Positions 8,125 to 16,279 of a DNA stretch of 64,000 bases are shown piece after piece. Origin of the DNA: CAVZTX01 sp963778375 (lineage in GTDB: Bacteria > Chloroflexota > Ktedonobacteria > Ktedonobacterales > Ktedonobacteraceae); the NCBI GenBank assembly GCA_963778375.1, contig CAVZTX010000006.1, forward strand, positions 62,001-126,000, in the 5' to 3' direction. The notes beneath the pieces were generated by a model. It was not told the DNA's origin, ran no database searches, and worked only from the letters and a program-made list of their open reading frames with translations. Each line of letters opens with the position of its first letter. Position 1 is the first letter of the stretch. Made by a program: the position numbers and the translations under genes.

Positions 8125-8424
8125 TTAGCCTCGCAATACATTCATGTCGTCTACATCGATGTCGCGGCGGGTACGGAAGATCGAGACGATAATGGCTAAC
8201 CCTACCACTACCTCGGCAGCCGCGACAGTCAGGACGATAAAGACGAACATCTGACCATCGGCAGAGTCGAGGAAGCTGGAAAAGGCTACGAACGATAGAT
8301 TGACGGCATTGAGCATGAGTTCAATCGACATAAAGATGATGAGCGGGTTGCGGCGCACAAGGACGCCGATGACGCCGATTGTGAAAAGGATGGCGCTCAT
8401 GATTAGATATGCTGATACTGGCAT
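8125..8424 (-). CDS. nuoK: NADH-quinone oxidoreductase subunit K
   Basis: A 99-residue protein with three membrane helices. The signature is GVLVRRNPLIIFMSIELMLNAVNLSFVAFS, with the conserved glutamate in MSIELML, and a second acidic site in AAAEVVVGLAI. It is part of the proton channel of complex I. Length and topology are normal. It sits 11 bp after nuoJ and 6 bp before nuoL in the classic J-K-L order. Confidence 0.96.
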   Translation of the reverse strand: MPVSAYLIMSAILFTIGVIGVLVRRNPLIIFMSIELMLNAVNLSFVAFSSFLDSADGQMFVFIVLTVAAAEVVVGLAIIVSIFRTRRDIDVDDMNVLRG

Positions 8425-8435
8425 GTTTCCTCCTT

Positions 8436-8966
8436 TCAGGTCCTTCTGCCTAAGACCATTGCGCCAAGGATGGCTACGATAATGAGCAGGCTGGTTACCT
8501 CGAAAGGAAAGGTAAAGCCGTGGAAGAGCGCCTGTCCGAATGCTTCGATATTGCCCTGGGTGTTTACCACATGCGAGAGGCTATTCGCGCCGGTTGCCTT
8601 TGCGCCATTGTCGAGGGCCTGACCGGTGAAGAGCAGGTAGCTGAGCGCTCCTACGAGTATGAAGCCGAGCGCGGCAGCGACTCCACGCTGCCAGGGGATG
8701 CGGTCACGTTGTTCATTATCGCTTGCTTCGGAGGCGAGCATGGTGACAACGAAGAGGAAGAGCACCATAATCGCACCGGCATAGATCAGAATTTGCACGA
8801 TGGCGATGAACATTGCGCCCAGTTGCAAGTAAAACAGAGCCAGAAAGAGCAAGGTAAGGATGAGGCTCAAGGCGCTATTGACGGCATTCCTGAAGGTGAT
8901 TACGCCTATCGCAGAGGCGGTACTGGCAACTGCTAGCACATAGAATGAGATTTGAACAGCTGTCAT
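8436..8966 (-). CDS. nuoJ: NADH-quinone oxidoreductase subunit J
   Basis: A 176-residue membrane protein with about five helices. Family marks are NSALSLILTLLFLALFYLQLG, AMFIAIVQILIYAGAIMVLFLFVVTML and a final helix EVTSLLIIVAILGAMVLGRR. It belongs to the membrane arm of complex I. Its ATG overlaps the nuoI stop by 4 bases (ATGA), indicating translational coupling. Confidence 0.95.
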   Translation of the reverse strand: MTAVQISFYVLAVASTASAIGVITFRNAVNSALSLILTLLFLALFYLQLGAMFIAIVQILIYAGAIMVLFLFVVTMLASEASDNEQRDRIPWQRGVAAALGFILVGALSYLLFTGQALDNGAKATGANSLSHVVNTQGNIEAFGQALFHGFTFPFEVTSLLIIVAILGAMVLGRRT

Positions 8967-9604
8967 GCTTGTCCACCCTCCTTCTTTTGGCCCAACTTTC
9001 TGCGATCTTCATCCTGCTCTTCGTCTACCAGCAGCACTGGTTCCTGCCGAGGAATATTGCCGAGGCCCACAGCGGCAGCGCTTGCTTCTGAGCCGTCAAA
9101 CAGGTGGTTTTCCTGGGGTACGGGCTGGGTGGCTTCGGGTGGCGGCGGATCGAACCAGACAGCGCTGGAACCAATGGTTGATTGTCCTTTGGGTTCAAGC
9201 AGTTGCTCTTTGTGATAGACCATGTCTTCTGGGTAGTAGGAAGCCAGTTTATACTGGTGTTCCAGAGTGATGGCTCCGGTGGGGCAGGCGGCTTCGCAGT
9301 AGCCGCAGAAGATGCAGCGCAGCAGGTTGACGTCAAAGACTTTGGCGTAGCGTTCGCCTGGAGAGACGCGGTTCTCTTCGGTGTTTTCTTCGGCCTCGAT
9401 ATAGATGGCGTTGGCCGGGCAGGCTCCCGCGCAGAGGTAGCAGCCGACGCAGCGTTCGAGGCCGTTGTCGTAGCGGTGCAGGACGTGGCGTCCGCGAAAA
9501 CGGGCGGGTAGCTCTCGCTCCTCTTCCGGGTAGGAGACGGTGGTTGGTTTTTTGCCTATATTTTTAAGGGTTGTTCTCATCCCTTTGATGATGTCGAATG
9601 ACAT
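8963..9604 (-). CDS. nuoI: NADH-quinone oxidoreductase subunit I
   Basis: A 213-residue subunit carrying two [4Fe-4S] clusters (N6a and N6b by homology). The two ferredoxin motifs are CVGCYLCAGACPANAI and CIFCGYCEAACPTGAI. They pass electrons from NuoG towards NuoB. The C-terminal about 80 residues are polar, ending EEQDEDRRKLGQKKEGGQA, longer than in E. coli. In most bacteria nuoH directly precedes nuoI; here a toxin/antitoxin pair separates them, with the toxin stop 10 bp upstream of the nuoI start. Confidence 0.95.
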   Translation of the reverse strand: MSFDIIKGMRTTLKNIGKKPTTVSYPEEERELPARFRGRHVLHRYDNGLERCVGCYLCAGACPANAIYIEAEENTEENRVSPGERYAKVFDVNLLRCIFCGYCEAACPTGAITLEHQYKLASYYPEDMVYHKEQLLEPKGQSTIGSSAVWFDPPPPEATQPVPQENHLFDGSEASAAAVGLGNIPRQEPVLLVDEEQDEDRRKLGQKKEGGQA

Positions 9605-9614
9605 GGTAAGCTCC

Positions 9615-10064
9615 TCAAGAGTCTTCTTTGAGATGGTCCAAGATCAATGTCTTTAGTCCTGGCAAAGATGGTAGATGGGTATCGTTTGTCAGGAAAAAAG
9701 ATGCGCCTCCAGTAATGGCTGTAGCCATCTGAATAGAGTCAGGTGTACGAATGTTATGAAATGCCCGCAGGCGTGCAGCTTCTTCAGCAATAGGCTGCTC
9801 AAGTGGTACGATAGACAACCCATCCATATTAAACAAAATGTCGCGGTATCTTTGAGCTAAATTTGTGTCTCCGCTTCGAATAGGGTGAACAAGCACTTCA
9901 AGGAGAGTTATCATTGATGTGGTTACGGTGAATTCGCCGCGTTCTATTGCCTCAAAGAAAGGATCAATAACCTTCGAGTAGGTAGGATGCTCTTCAATAA
10001 AATAGATTAAAGACATCGTATCAAAACCCACTACACTTCCTCGTAGTGAGTCTATCCATCCCAT
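9615..10064 (-). CDS. PIN-domain ribonuclease toxin (VapC-like)
   Basis: The 149-residue product has the PIN acidic set: D15 (GFDTMSLIYF), E55 (ITLLEVLVHP), D108 (IRTPDSIQMATA) and D127 (FFLTNDTHL). PIN toxins are Mg-dependent RNases that cleave tRNA or rRNA when free of antitoxin. Its start overlaps the antitoxin gene by 13 bp. The pair lies in the same orientation as nuo between nuoH and nuoI, with its own promoter. It may serve as an addiction element that stabilises the locus (inference). Confidence 0.85.
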   Translation of the reverse strand: MGWIDSLRGSVVGFDTMSLIYFIEEHPTYSKVIDPFFEAIERGEFTVTTSMITLLEVLVHPIRSGDTNLAQRYRDILFNMDGLSIVPLEQPIAEEAARLRAFHNIRTPDSIQMATAITGGASFFLTNDTHLPSLPGLKTLILDHLKEDS

Positions 10065-10273
10065 GAGTTGCGTTCCTCCTCTATGTATTTTTCCACATCA
10101 ATGCCCTGCCAGACTTCTTTACCTAACCCTTTGAGTTCCATAATACTATGTTTAGGTTTGACTGTGATTTCTTGACGAACAATAGCCAACAAATCCGCCA
10201 ATAATTGGAGCTGTTCATCCGGTGTAAGTTGTTGAGCTTGGTCTAATACCTCTCGATAGGTTATAGTCTGCAT
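10052..10273 (-). CDS. Antitoxin of the PIN toxin
   Basis: The 73-residue product MQTITYREVLDQAQQLTPDE... has a helical N-terminal part (QLTPDEQLQLLADLLAIVRQ) and a C-terminal tail (LGKEVWQGIDVEKYIEEERNSWDG). This is typical of antitoxins paired with PIN toxins, where the tail contacts the nuclease. It overlaps the toxin start by 13 bp. A frameshifted tandem duplicate lies upstream at 10489-10735. Confidence 0.75.
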   Translation of the reverse strand: MQTITYREVLDQAQQLTPDEQLQLLADLLAIVRQEITVKPKHSIMELKGLGKEVWQGIDVEKYIEEERNSWDG

Positions 10274-10313
10274 GAATTCTCTCCTTGGAGTATCAGACGC
10301 ACTTCGTAATTAG

Positions 10314-10342
10314 ATCATACCAAAGACGTGCGTGATTGTCAT
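10314..10342 (-). promoter_or_regulatory. Promoter of the antitoxin/toxin pair
   Basis: On the minus strand ATGACA (10342-10337) and TATGAT (10319-10314) are 17 bp apart, upstream of the antitoxin ATG at 10273. The segment is also present in the upstream duplicate. Confidence 0.55.
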
Positions 10343-10488
10343 CTTTTCAGCTGCTATGAGTTTACCACTCGGCTATGTTGAGCAATCGCACAACAGGTAG
10401 CCACAAACCGGACTGGCACAAGGTTCCTTCCCATCCACACATCCATCCCCTGCCCGCACATTTCAGGTGGCTCAGCCCCTCACCTGTA
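10343..10488. other. Spacer between the two toxin/antitoxin copies
   Basis: No gene is seen. The segment separates the intact module from the decayed duplicate. Confidence 0.4.
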
Positions 10489-10735
10489 CTACACTTCCTC
10501 GTTGAAGGTCTATCATTTCCATGAGTTGCGTTCCTCCTCTATGTATTTCTCCACGTCAATACCTTGCCAGACTTCTTTGCCTAGTCCTTTGAGTTCCATA
10601 ATACTATGTTTAGGTTTGGCTGTGAATTGTTGACGAACAATAGCTGCCAACTCCTCTATCAATTCGAGTTGTTCATCAGGTGTGAGTTGGCGAGCCTCGA
10701 TTAATGCCTGCTCAATAGGCTATAGTCTGTCTGCA
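10489..10735 (-). pseudogene. Decayed tandem copy of the antitoxin with toxin start
   Basis: This stretch closely matches 10031-10273. A 4-base insertion after ATGCAGAC near the start shifts the frame to an early TAA. The toxin part survives only as about 30 bp (CTACACTTCCTCG...). Similarity continues upstream to about 10815, covering the promoter, so about 320 bp were duplicated in tandem. Confidence 0.8.
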
Positions 10736-10862
10736 TAGGTTTTCTCCTTGGAAGTCTATCCAAACGCAATTTGCAATTAGATCATACCAGAGACGTGAGT
10801 GGTTGTCACCTTTTCGTTGGTATTATTGCATTGCCGCATTTGTTAGGACCTCGAACGGGTAC

Positions 10863-10891
10863 GGGGGCGCGATAAATCTGGCCCCTACGGA
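10863..10891. repeat. GGCCGAT-family repeat, intergenic
   Basis: GGGGGCGCGATAAATCTGGC then CCCTACGG, between nuoH and the toxin/antitoxin region. Confidence 0.8.
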
Positions 10892-10922
10892 GGTGATGGC
10901 GGTTTTTGATTGTCAAGGTGCG

Positions 10923-12143
10923 TTAGCTCTGGATGTCTGCTGTTTCCTTCGTGATCCTCTCAAATTTTGCCAATCGTACAGATGATGGCATGACGATCTG
11001 TCTAGTTGTGCCTTGCTCCCTTGCGGGTATGGTAGTGATGGATTGCGCGGATGCGCTCTTGCTGCGTTCGTAGAGGAGGACGGCGGCGATGATGATGAGG
11101 CCCGCGAGGCCGTTGATCCACCAGGGCCAGCCGAAGGCGACTACGATGGCGGTGATGACGACGTTGAGTACGGCGAGGGGCAGGAGGGTGGTCCAGCCGA
11201 GGCGCATCAGGCGGTCATAGCGAATGCGCGGCAGGGTGGCGCGTATCCAGATGAACAGGAATAGGAAAAAGGCTACTTTGACTAAGAAGATGAGTATCGA
11301 GACGCCTGGGATGCGCTCCAGACCGAAGCCGAAGAAGCTCCAGCCGCCAAGGAAAAGGGTTGAGGCGACGGCGCTAACGGTGATCATGTTGATGTATTCG
11401 GCCATCTGGTAGAGGCTCCAGCGGAGACCACTGTACTCGGTCAGGTATCCAGCGGTGAGTTCCTGCTCGGCTTCGGGCAGGTCGAATGGAGCGCGGTTCA
11501 CTTCGGCGATGCCTGCAATCAGATAGAGCAGGAAGCCGAGTGGCTGGGCAAAGATGAACCAGATGTGCTGGTTGAGCTGGGCATGGACGATGCCTACCAT
11601 ACTCAATGTGCCCGCCCACATAAGGGTGCCGCTGAGGGCCAAGCCAAGGCTGGTTTCGTAGGAGACCATCTGGGCGGCGCTGCGCAGTGCGCCTAACAGC
11701 GAATAGCGGTTGCCGGAGGCCCAGCCACCTAGCACGATACCATAGACGGCAAGGGATGAGATGGAGAGAATCCAGAGCAGGCCTACATTAATGTCGGAGA
11801 TGAATGGATCCCAGATACTAGGCTTGCCATTGATCCAATTGTTGCCGATGGGGACGACAGCGAAGGCGCAGAGCGCTACTACGACCGAGATGATAGGTGC
11901 GATCAGGTAGATGGCCTTCCTGGCCTGAGTTGGGACGATTTGCTCTTTAAATGCCATCTTCACGGCATCAGCAAGGGGCTGGAATAGGCCGGATGGACCG
12001 ACGCGGTTTGGACCGAGGCGACCCTGGAGCTTTGCTACGATACGGCGCTCGATCAGCGTCATATAGGCGAAGGCTCCAAGTAGTGCGGCGATCACAATCG
12101 CGCTTTTGATGACGTCGGCGACGATTTCAAGGAAGCCAGGCAT
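10923..12143 (-). CDS. nuoH: NADH-quinone oxidoreductase subunit H
   Basis: A 406-residue membrane subunit forming the quinone-channel link between the two arms of complex I. It shows RLGPNRVGPSGLFQPLADAVK with KEQIVPTQA, then EVNRAPFDLPEAEQELTAGY with YSGLRWSLYQMAEY, the family signatures. The C-terminal about 45 residues are a polar tail (RSKSASAQSITTIPAREQG...) beyond the usual end. The start overlaps the nuoG stop by 17 bp. The following nuo gene (nuoI) is displaced 1.3 kb by the toxin/antitoxin insertion. Confidence 0.96.
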   Translation of the reverse strand: MPGFLEIVADVIKSAIVIAALLGAFAYMTLIERRIVAKLQGRLGPNRVGPSGLFQPLADAVKMAFKEQIVPTQARKAIYLIAPIISVVVALCAFAVVPIGNNWINGKPSIWDPFISDINVGLLWILSISSLAVYGIVLGGWASGNRYSLLGALRSAAQMVSYETSLGLALSGTLMWAGTLSMVGIVHAQLNQHIWFIFAQPLGFLLYLIAGIAEVNRAPFDLPEAEQELTAGYLTEYSGLRWSLYQMAEYINMITVSAVASTLFLGGWSFFGFGLERIPGVSILIFLVKVAFFLFLFIWIRATLPRIRYDRLMRLGWTTLLPLAVLNVVITAIVVAFGWPWWINGLAGLIIIAAVLLYERSKSASAQSITTIPAREQGTTRQIVMPSSVRLAKFERITKETADIQS

Positions 12144-14337
12144 GTGCCACCTCCTGTTCCTGGGTGCGTATGCCTTGCGGGCGCAGGTCTTCCCAGGTTA
12201 GTCCGCTATAGAATGGGTTGGTGCCAGCGATCTCTAGCAGGATCTCCTGGGGGCTGGTGTAGTGCCACTTATGGCCCAGGTTATTTGCGAGCGAGGTCAG
12301 GATTTCCCAATCGGCTTTTGCTCCGGGTAGTGGACGGAGGGCGTGCCAGATGGCCTGTACGTGATGATCGACGTTGGTCATGCTACCGTCTTTTTCCGCG
12401 AAGGTTACGGCTGGCAGGACAACATCGGCTTGTTGGGCTGTTTCGGTGAGGAGGATGTCCTGCACGATTAGAAATTCGAGGTTGGGTGGTAGACCTCCCA
12501 GGGCACCCGCAAGGGGTGCCCCTACCATATACGGGGAGTGGCGGATGGGATTGGCACCCATGACGTAGAGGGCGCGGATGTTGGGGTTGGTGAGCATTTC
12601 GGCGTAGGGGAGGCCTTTTTCGGGGGCTTCGCGGTAGCCGGGAAGGGCGTTGGGCAAGAGACCCATGTCGCGTGCTCCGAGTGAGTTGGCGTCTTCGAAA
12701 AGCGGGCCGACACCGGCACCCGGGCGGTCGATGTTATTTGTGATGAACGCGAGAGCTTGAAGGTCGGCCGCGAGGTCTTGGCAGCCGGGATCGAGGGTGG
12801 CCATTTCGTCGTAGAGGATGATGGCACCTCTGGCACCCGCGATTTCGTCGGCGAGATGCTGAAGCTGGGTTGTGGCTTCGAGTCCAAAGGACTCCTGGGA
12901 TGCGCTTATGACCTCGTCTTCACGCTGTAGTTTCTCTCGGAGATCAGGGTATTGATTGGCATTCTGGATGTCGCGGTCAAGAACGTTTTTCAGGAGTAAC
13001 TTTGCGGCTGCTCCCGCTGCGTATTGAGGGATGGTGACCTTGTTTGCGGCGAAGCGATCAAGTTCGGTTACGGCGGAGTTGACGATGTAAATTCGTGCGC
13101 CTGCTTTCATGGCCTTTTTGATACGCAGGTTGAGAATGGGCTGGCGCTGGTAGGGATCGGAGGCGACCAGGACGATGTGAGATGCCTGCTCAATTTCGGC
13201 GATGCTGTTGGTCATCATCCAGGGCTTGCCGGTTAGGGCGTCTCGTGCGCTGGGGAAGGAGCCGTGGTAATGATCGACGTTGGGGGTGCCAATTACTTCA
13301 CGCAGGAGCTTCTGGAAGAGGTAGGACTCTTCGTTAGTAGTGCGGGTGGAACCGATGCCGCCAATGGCGCTGGCTCCGTGTTTGTCGCGAATGTTTTGCA
13401 GGCGCGTTGCGATGAAGTAGAGGGCTTCGTCCCAGGTGGCAGGCTCCAGTTTTTGATCGCGATGCAGGCGAATCATTGGGGTGCGCAGGCGCTGTGGGCT
13501 GTTGACGAACTCGAAGCCCCAGCGGCCACGATCACAGAGCCAGCCATCATCGACTTCGTCGTTGGTGCGCGACACCAGGCGCATGATTTTGTCAACGCGT
13601 ACATCGATGCGGGCATTGCAGCCAACGCTACAGTTGTTACAGATGCTGGGGGTGCGCTTCAACTCCCAGGGTCGAGCTTTGAAGCGGTAAGCGGAGGCTG
13701 TGAGCGCACCGACCGGGCACATTTCGATGGTGTTGCCAGAGAAGATCGAGTCAAAGGCGTGGTCGGGCGCGGTGCCAACCTCCATCTTGTAACCTCGCGA
13801 AACCATGACAAGACCATTATCCATCGAGATTTCCGAGCTGAAGCGCGTGCAACGCTGGCATAGGATGCAGCGTTCGCGGTCAAGCATGACCCTGTCACTG
13901 ACTGGTACGGGCTTGGAATAGTGGCGCTTGTAGAGGTCGAAACGCGTGCCACCAGGACCGTGCCGGAGGGTGAAGTCTTGCAGGTCGCATTCGCCGCCCT
14001 TGTCGCAGATGGGGCAGTCGAGGGGATGGTTGATGAGCAGAAACTCCAGGGTTCCCCTACGCGCTTTGAGGACCTTTTCGGTTTTGGTATGAACGACCAT
14101 GCCTTCCGTAACCGGGGTGGTGCAGGCGGTCTGCGGTGGCTTTGGTACCTTTTCAATTTCGACGAAACACATGCGGCACGCGCCCAGGGGAGGCATTTTG
14201 GGATGGTAGCAGTAGATTGGGATTTCTATGCCTGCCTGGCGTGCTGCTGCCCATACGAGTGTTCCGGGTGGGACGGCAACGGGTATGTCGTCAATGGTCA
14301 GGTGTATTAGTTCGTCTTTTTTTTCTTGTTCTGGCAT
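12127..14337 (-). CDS. nuoG: NADH-quinone oxidoreductase subunit G
   Basis: A 736-residue Fe-S subunit. N-terminal [2Fe-2S] ferredoxin cysteines lie in IYCYHPKMPPLGACRMCFVE. They are followed by HPLDCPICDKGGECDLQ, CILCQRCTRF and the molybdopterin-type [4Fe-4S] motif SICNNCSVGCNAR, then a degenerate molybdopterin-oxidoreductase fold. About residues 604-612 (GAPLAGALG) are encoded by a GGCACCCGCAAGGGGTGCCC repeat. The ATG at 14337 is preferred to 14409, which would overlap nuoF, but its ribosome site is weak. Confidence 0.94.
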   Translation of the reverse strand: MPEQEKKDELIHLTIDDIPVAVPPGTLVWAAARQAGIEIPIYCYHPKMPPLGACRMCFVEIEKVPKPPQTACTTPVTEGMVVHTKTEKVLKARRGTLEFLLINHPLDCPICDKGGECDLQDFTLRHGPGGTRFDLYKRHYSKPVPVSDRVMLDRERCILCQRCTRFSSEISMDNGLVMVSRGYKMEVGTAPDHAFDSIFSGNTIEMCPVGALTASAYRFKARPWELKRTPSICNNCSVGCNARIDVRVDKIMRLVSRTNDEVDDGWLCDRGRWGFEFVNSPQRLRTPMIRLHRDQKLEPATWDEALYFIATRLQNIRDKHGASAIGGIGSTRTTNEESYLFQKLLREVIGTPNVDHYHGSFPSARDALTGKPWMMTNSIAEIEQASHIVLVASDPYQRQPILNLRIKKAMKAGARIYIVNSAVTELDRFAANKVTIPQYAAGAAAKLLLKNVLDRDIQNANQYPDLREKLQREDEVISASQESFGLEATTQLQHLADEIAGARGAIILYDEMATLDPGCQDLAADLQALAFITNNIDRPGAGVGPLFEDANSLGARDMGLLPNALPGYREAPEKGLPYAEMLTNPNIRALYVMGANPIRHSPYMVGAPLAGALGGLPPNLEFLIVQDILLTETAQQADVVLPAVTFAEKDGSMTNVDHHVQAIWHALRPLPGAKADWEILTSLANNLGHKWHYTSPQEILLEIAGTNPFYSGLTWEDLRPQGIRTQEQEVAHAWLP
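12501..12524. repeat. Short palindrome inside nuoG
   Basis: GGGCACCCGCAAGGGGTGCC followed by CCTA contains arms GGCACCC/GGGTGCC. It is translated in frame as part of GAPLAGALGG. Its ending resembles the CCCCTAC end of the GGCCGAT family, but it may be a different element. Confidence 0.6.
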
Positions 14338-14356
14338 GTTTTTTAACCGTTTAATT

Positions 14357-15682
14357 TTATCGTGCGCCCGCTTGTAGGGTTTGGATGCCTGCTTCGGGCA
14401 GGGTGTCAAATTGCCGACTGCCTACAAGGCAGCGTTTTTGTTGGATGTGATGCTCGTATTCAGAACGGAATAGTTTGATACTGCTGGTGATAGAACTGGT
14501 GGCGGCGTCACCCAGTGGGCAAAAGGATTTGCCACTGATGTTATCGCAGATGTCCAGGAGCAGGTCGATGTCACCTGGACTACCGTCTCCATGTTCGATG
14601 CGATGGAGGATTTCGGTCAGCCAGTAGGTGCCTTCACGACAGGGAGTACACTTGCCGCAGGATTCGTCGCGGTAGAATTCGGTCATGCGCAGCACGGCAT
14701 CTACAATGCAGGTGTCTTCGTTCATTATAACGACTCCGCCGGAACCAAGCATGGAACCTGCGGCGGCGATGGCTTCAAAGTCGAGCGGGGTGTCTACTTT
14801 GTCGGCACCCAGGATGAAGGTGGATGAGCCACCAGGGATGATGGCTTTGAGCTGCTTGTCATCCAGAATGCCTCCACCATACTGTTCATCATAGATTAAG
14901 GTGCGCATCGGCGTTCCCAGCGGCAATTCGTAGTTGCCAGGGCGTTTGACGTGGCCACTGAGACAGAAGACGCGTGTACCTTTGCTCTTCTCGGTGCCGA
15001 AGGAGGCGTACCAGTCAGCGCCATTGCGTACAATGGCGGGGAGGGTTGAGAGCGTTTCGGCGTTGTTGATGACGGTTGGGCCTCCGTAGAGGCCGATGGC
15101 AGCAGGGAAAGGCGGCTTGAGACGTGGGTAGCCGCGCCTGCCTTCAAGCGATTCCATTAAGGCGCTCTCTTCGCCGCAAATATAAGCGCCCGCGCCACGA
15201 TGCATAATTACGTCCAGGTCAAAGCCGCTGTCAAGAATGTTTTTGCCGACCAGGCCGGCGGCGTAGGCTTCTTCGATGGCTCGCTGCACCTGCCGACCCG
15301 CGAGGGCAAGTTCGCCACGCACGTAAATAAATGCGGTTGAGACGCGACAGGCATAGCTGGTGATGATGACGCCTTCAACAAGCTGATGGGGGTTCTTTTC
15401 CATCAACATGCGATCTTTGAAGGTGCCGGGTTCGCTTTCATCGGCATTACAGCAGAGGTAACGCTGCTTGTCGTTTTTGGCGAGGAAGCTCCATTTCATG
15501 CCGGTGGGGAAGCCTGCTCCACCGCGACCCCGCAGCCCTGATTTTTTGATCATTTCGACCAGTTCGTCGGGTTGGTACTGGAGTGCTTGCTTTAGCGCTT
15601 CATAGCCACCGTGCTGACGATAGCCTTCGAGGGTATCGAGGCCTGGGGCATCTATATTTTTTGTGACAATTAGTTCTGGCAT
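14357..15682 (-). CDS. nuoF: NADH-quinone oxidoreductase subunit F (NADH-binding)
   Basis: A 441-residue subunit that oxidises NADH with FMN and the N3 cluster. Visible are the glycine-rich NADH site GLRGRGGAGFPTGMKWSF, the FMN region CNADESEPGTFKDR, GAGAYICGEESALMESLEG, and the [4Fe-4S] motif ESCGKCTPCREGT with a fourth cysteine in FCPLGDAA. Length is normal. It is separated from nuoE by 84 bp that hold a cloverleaf-like palindrome. Confidence 0.96.
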   Translation of the reverse strand: MPELIVTKNIDAPGLDTLEGYRQHGGYEALKQALQYQPDELVEMIKKSGLRGRGGAGFPTGMKWSFLAKNDKQRYLCCNADESEPGTFKDRMLMEKNPHQLVEGVIITSYACRVSTAFIYVRGELALAGRQVQRAIEEAYAAGLVGKNILDSGFDLDVIMHRGAGAYICGEESALMESLEGRRGYPRLKPPFPAAIGLYGGPTVINNAETLSTLPAIVRNGADWYASFGTEKSKGTRVFCLSGHVKRPGNYELPLGTPMRTLIYDEQYGGGILDDKQLKAIIPGGSSTFILGADKVDTPLDFEAIAAAGSMLGSGGVVIMNEDTCIVDAVLRMTEFYRDESCGKCTPCREGTYWLTEILHRIEHGDGSPGDIDLLLDICDNISGKSFCPLGDAATSSITSSIKLFRSEYEHHIQQKRCLVGSRQFDTLPEAGIQTLQAGAR

Positions 15683-15693
15683 ATACGTTCCTT

Positions 15694-15742
15694 GCAGCCT
15701 GCTGACCGCTACGCGGTAGAGGCGAAGCCTCGTTGCAGGCTG
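15694..15742. repeat. Cloverleaf-like palindromic element between nuoE and nuoF
   Basis: An outer stem GCAGCCTG/CAGGCTG(T) encloses two small hairpins, ACCGC-TAC-GCGGT and GAGGC-GAA-GCCTC. It is a compact three-stem structure in the 84-bp gap of the operon. It could be an mRNA processing or stability site, or a mobile REP-like element. Confidence 0.7.
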
Positions 15743-15766
15743 TCTTTCAATCTTCGCCTTGGGTTC

Positions 15767-16279
15767 CTACAAACGAATTTCCGATTTTGGTTCGAGTTTT
15801 TTGGCGTTGAGTTCTCTGTCCCATTCGTCAACCAGGGCGTCGGCCATTTCGAGCGTGACGTTTTCGACGAATTCGTCGTTGACCTGGAGTACGGGGGCTG
15901 TGCCACAGGAAGCAAGGCATTCGGCGGTCATTAAGGTGTAGTTGCCATCGGCGGTTGTCTCACCACGATTGATACCGAGACGCTGCTCGAGGTGTTTTAC
16001 CAGGGCGTCACAGTTGCGAAGGTAGCAAGAGATGCTGGTACAGACCTTGATAACTTTTTTTCCTGGCGGCTGTTGGTAGTACATGGTATAGAAGGTGGCG
16101 ACGCTTTCGACATCATCAACGGTCAGGCCGATAGCTTCGGCTACGGCCTGCAATGCATCCTGCGAGATGTAGCCCTCTTCTTGCTGCGCTATATAAAGTG
16201 CGGGCATGACGGCAGAGCGCGCTACGGGGTAGCGGGATGCCAGGACACGCATGCGCTGTTTTGCTTGTTCTGAAATCAT
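15767..16279 (-). CDS. nuoE: NADH-quinone oxidoreductase subunit E
   Basis: A 170-residue thioredoxin-fold subunit with a [2Fe-2S] cluster (N1a). The four cysteines are in CTSISCYLRN and AECLASCGTAP. The N-terminal helical part (YPVARSAVMPALYIAQQEEGY) is typical. It pairs with NuoF in the NADH dehydrogenase module. Its start overlaps the nuoD stop by 4 bases. Confidence 0.95.
   Translation of the reverse strand: MISEQAKQRMRVLASRYPVARSAVMPALYIAQQEEGYISQDALQAVAEAIGLTVDDVESVATFYTMYYQQPPGKKVIKVCTSISCYLRNCDALVKHLEQRLGINRGETTADGNYTLMTAECLASCGTAPVLQVNDEFVENVTLEMADALVDEWDRELNAKKLEPKSEIRL

Noticed and set aside
13264..13863. 199-codon plus-strand frame across nuoG
   Set aside because: Antisense shadow of the NuoG coding sequence, with no start signal.
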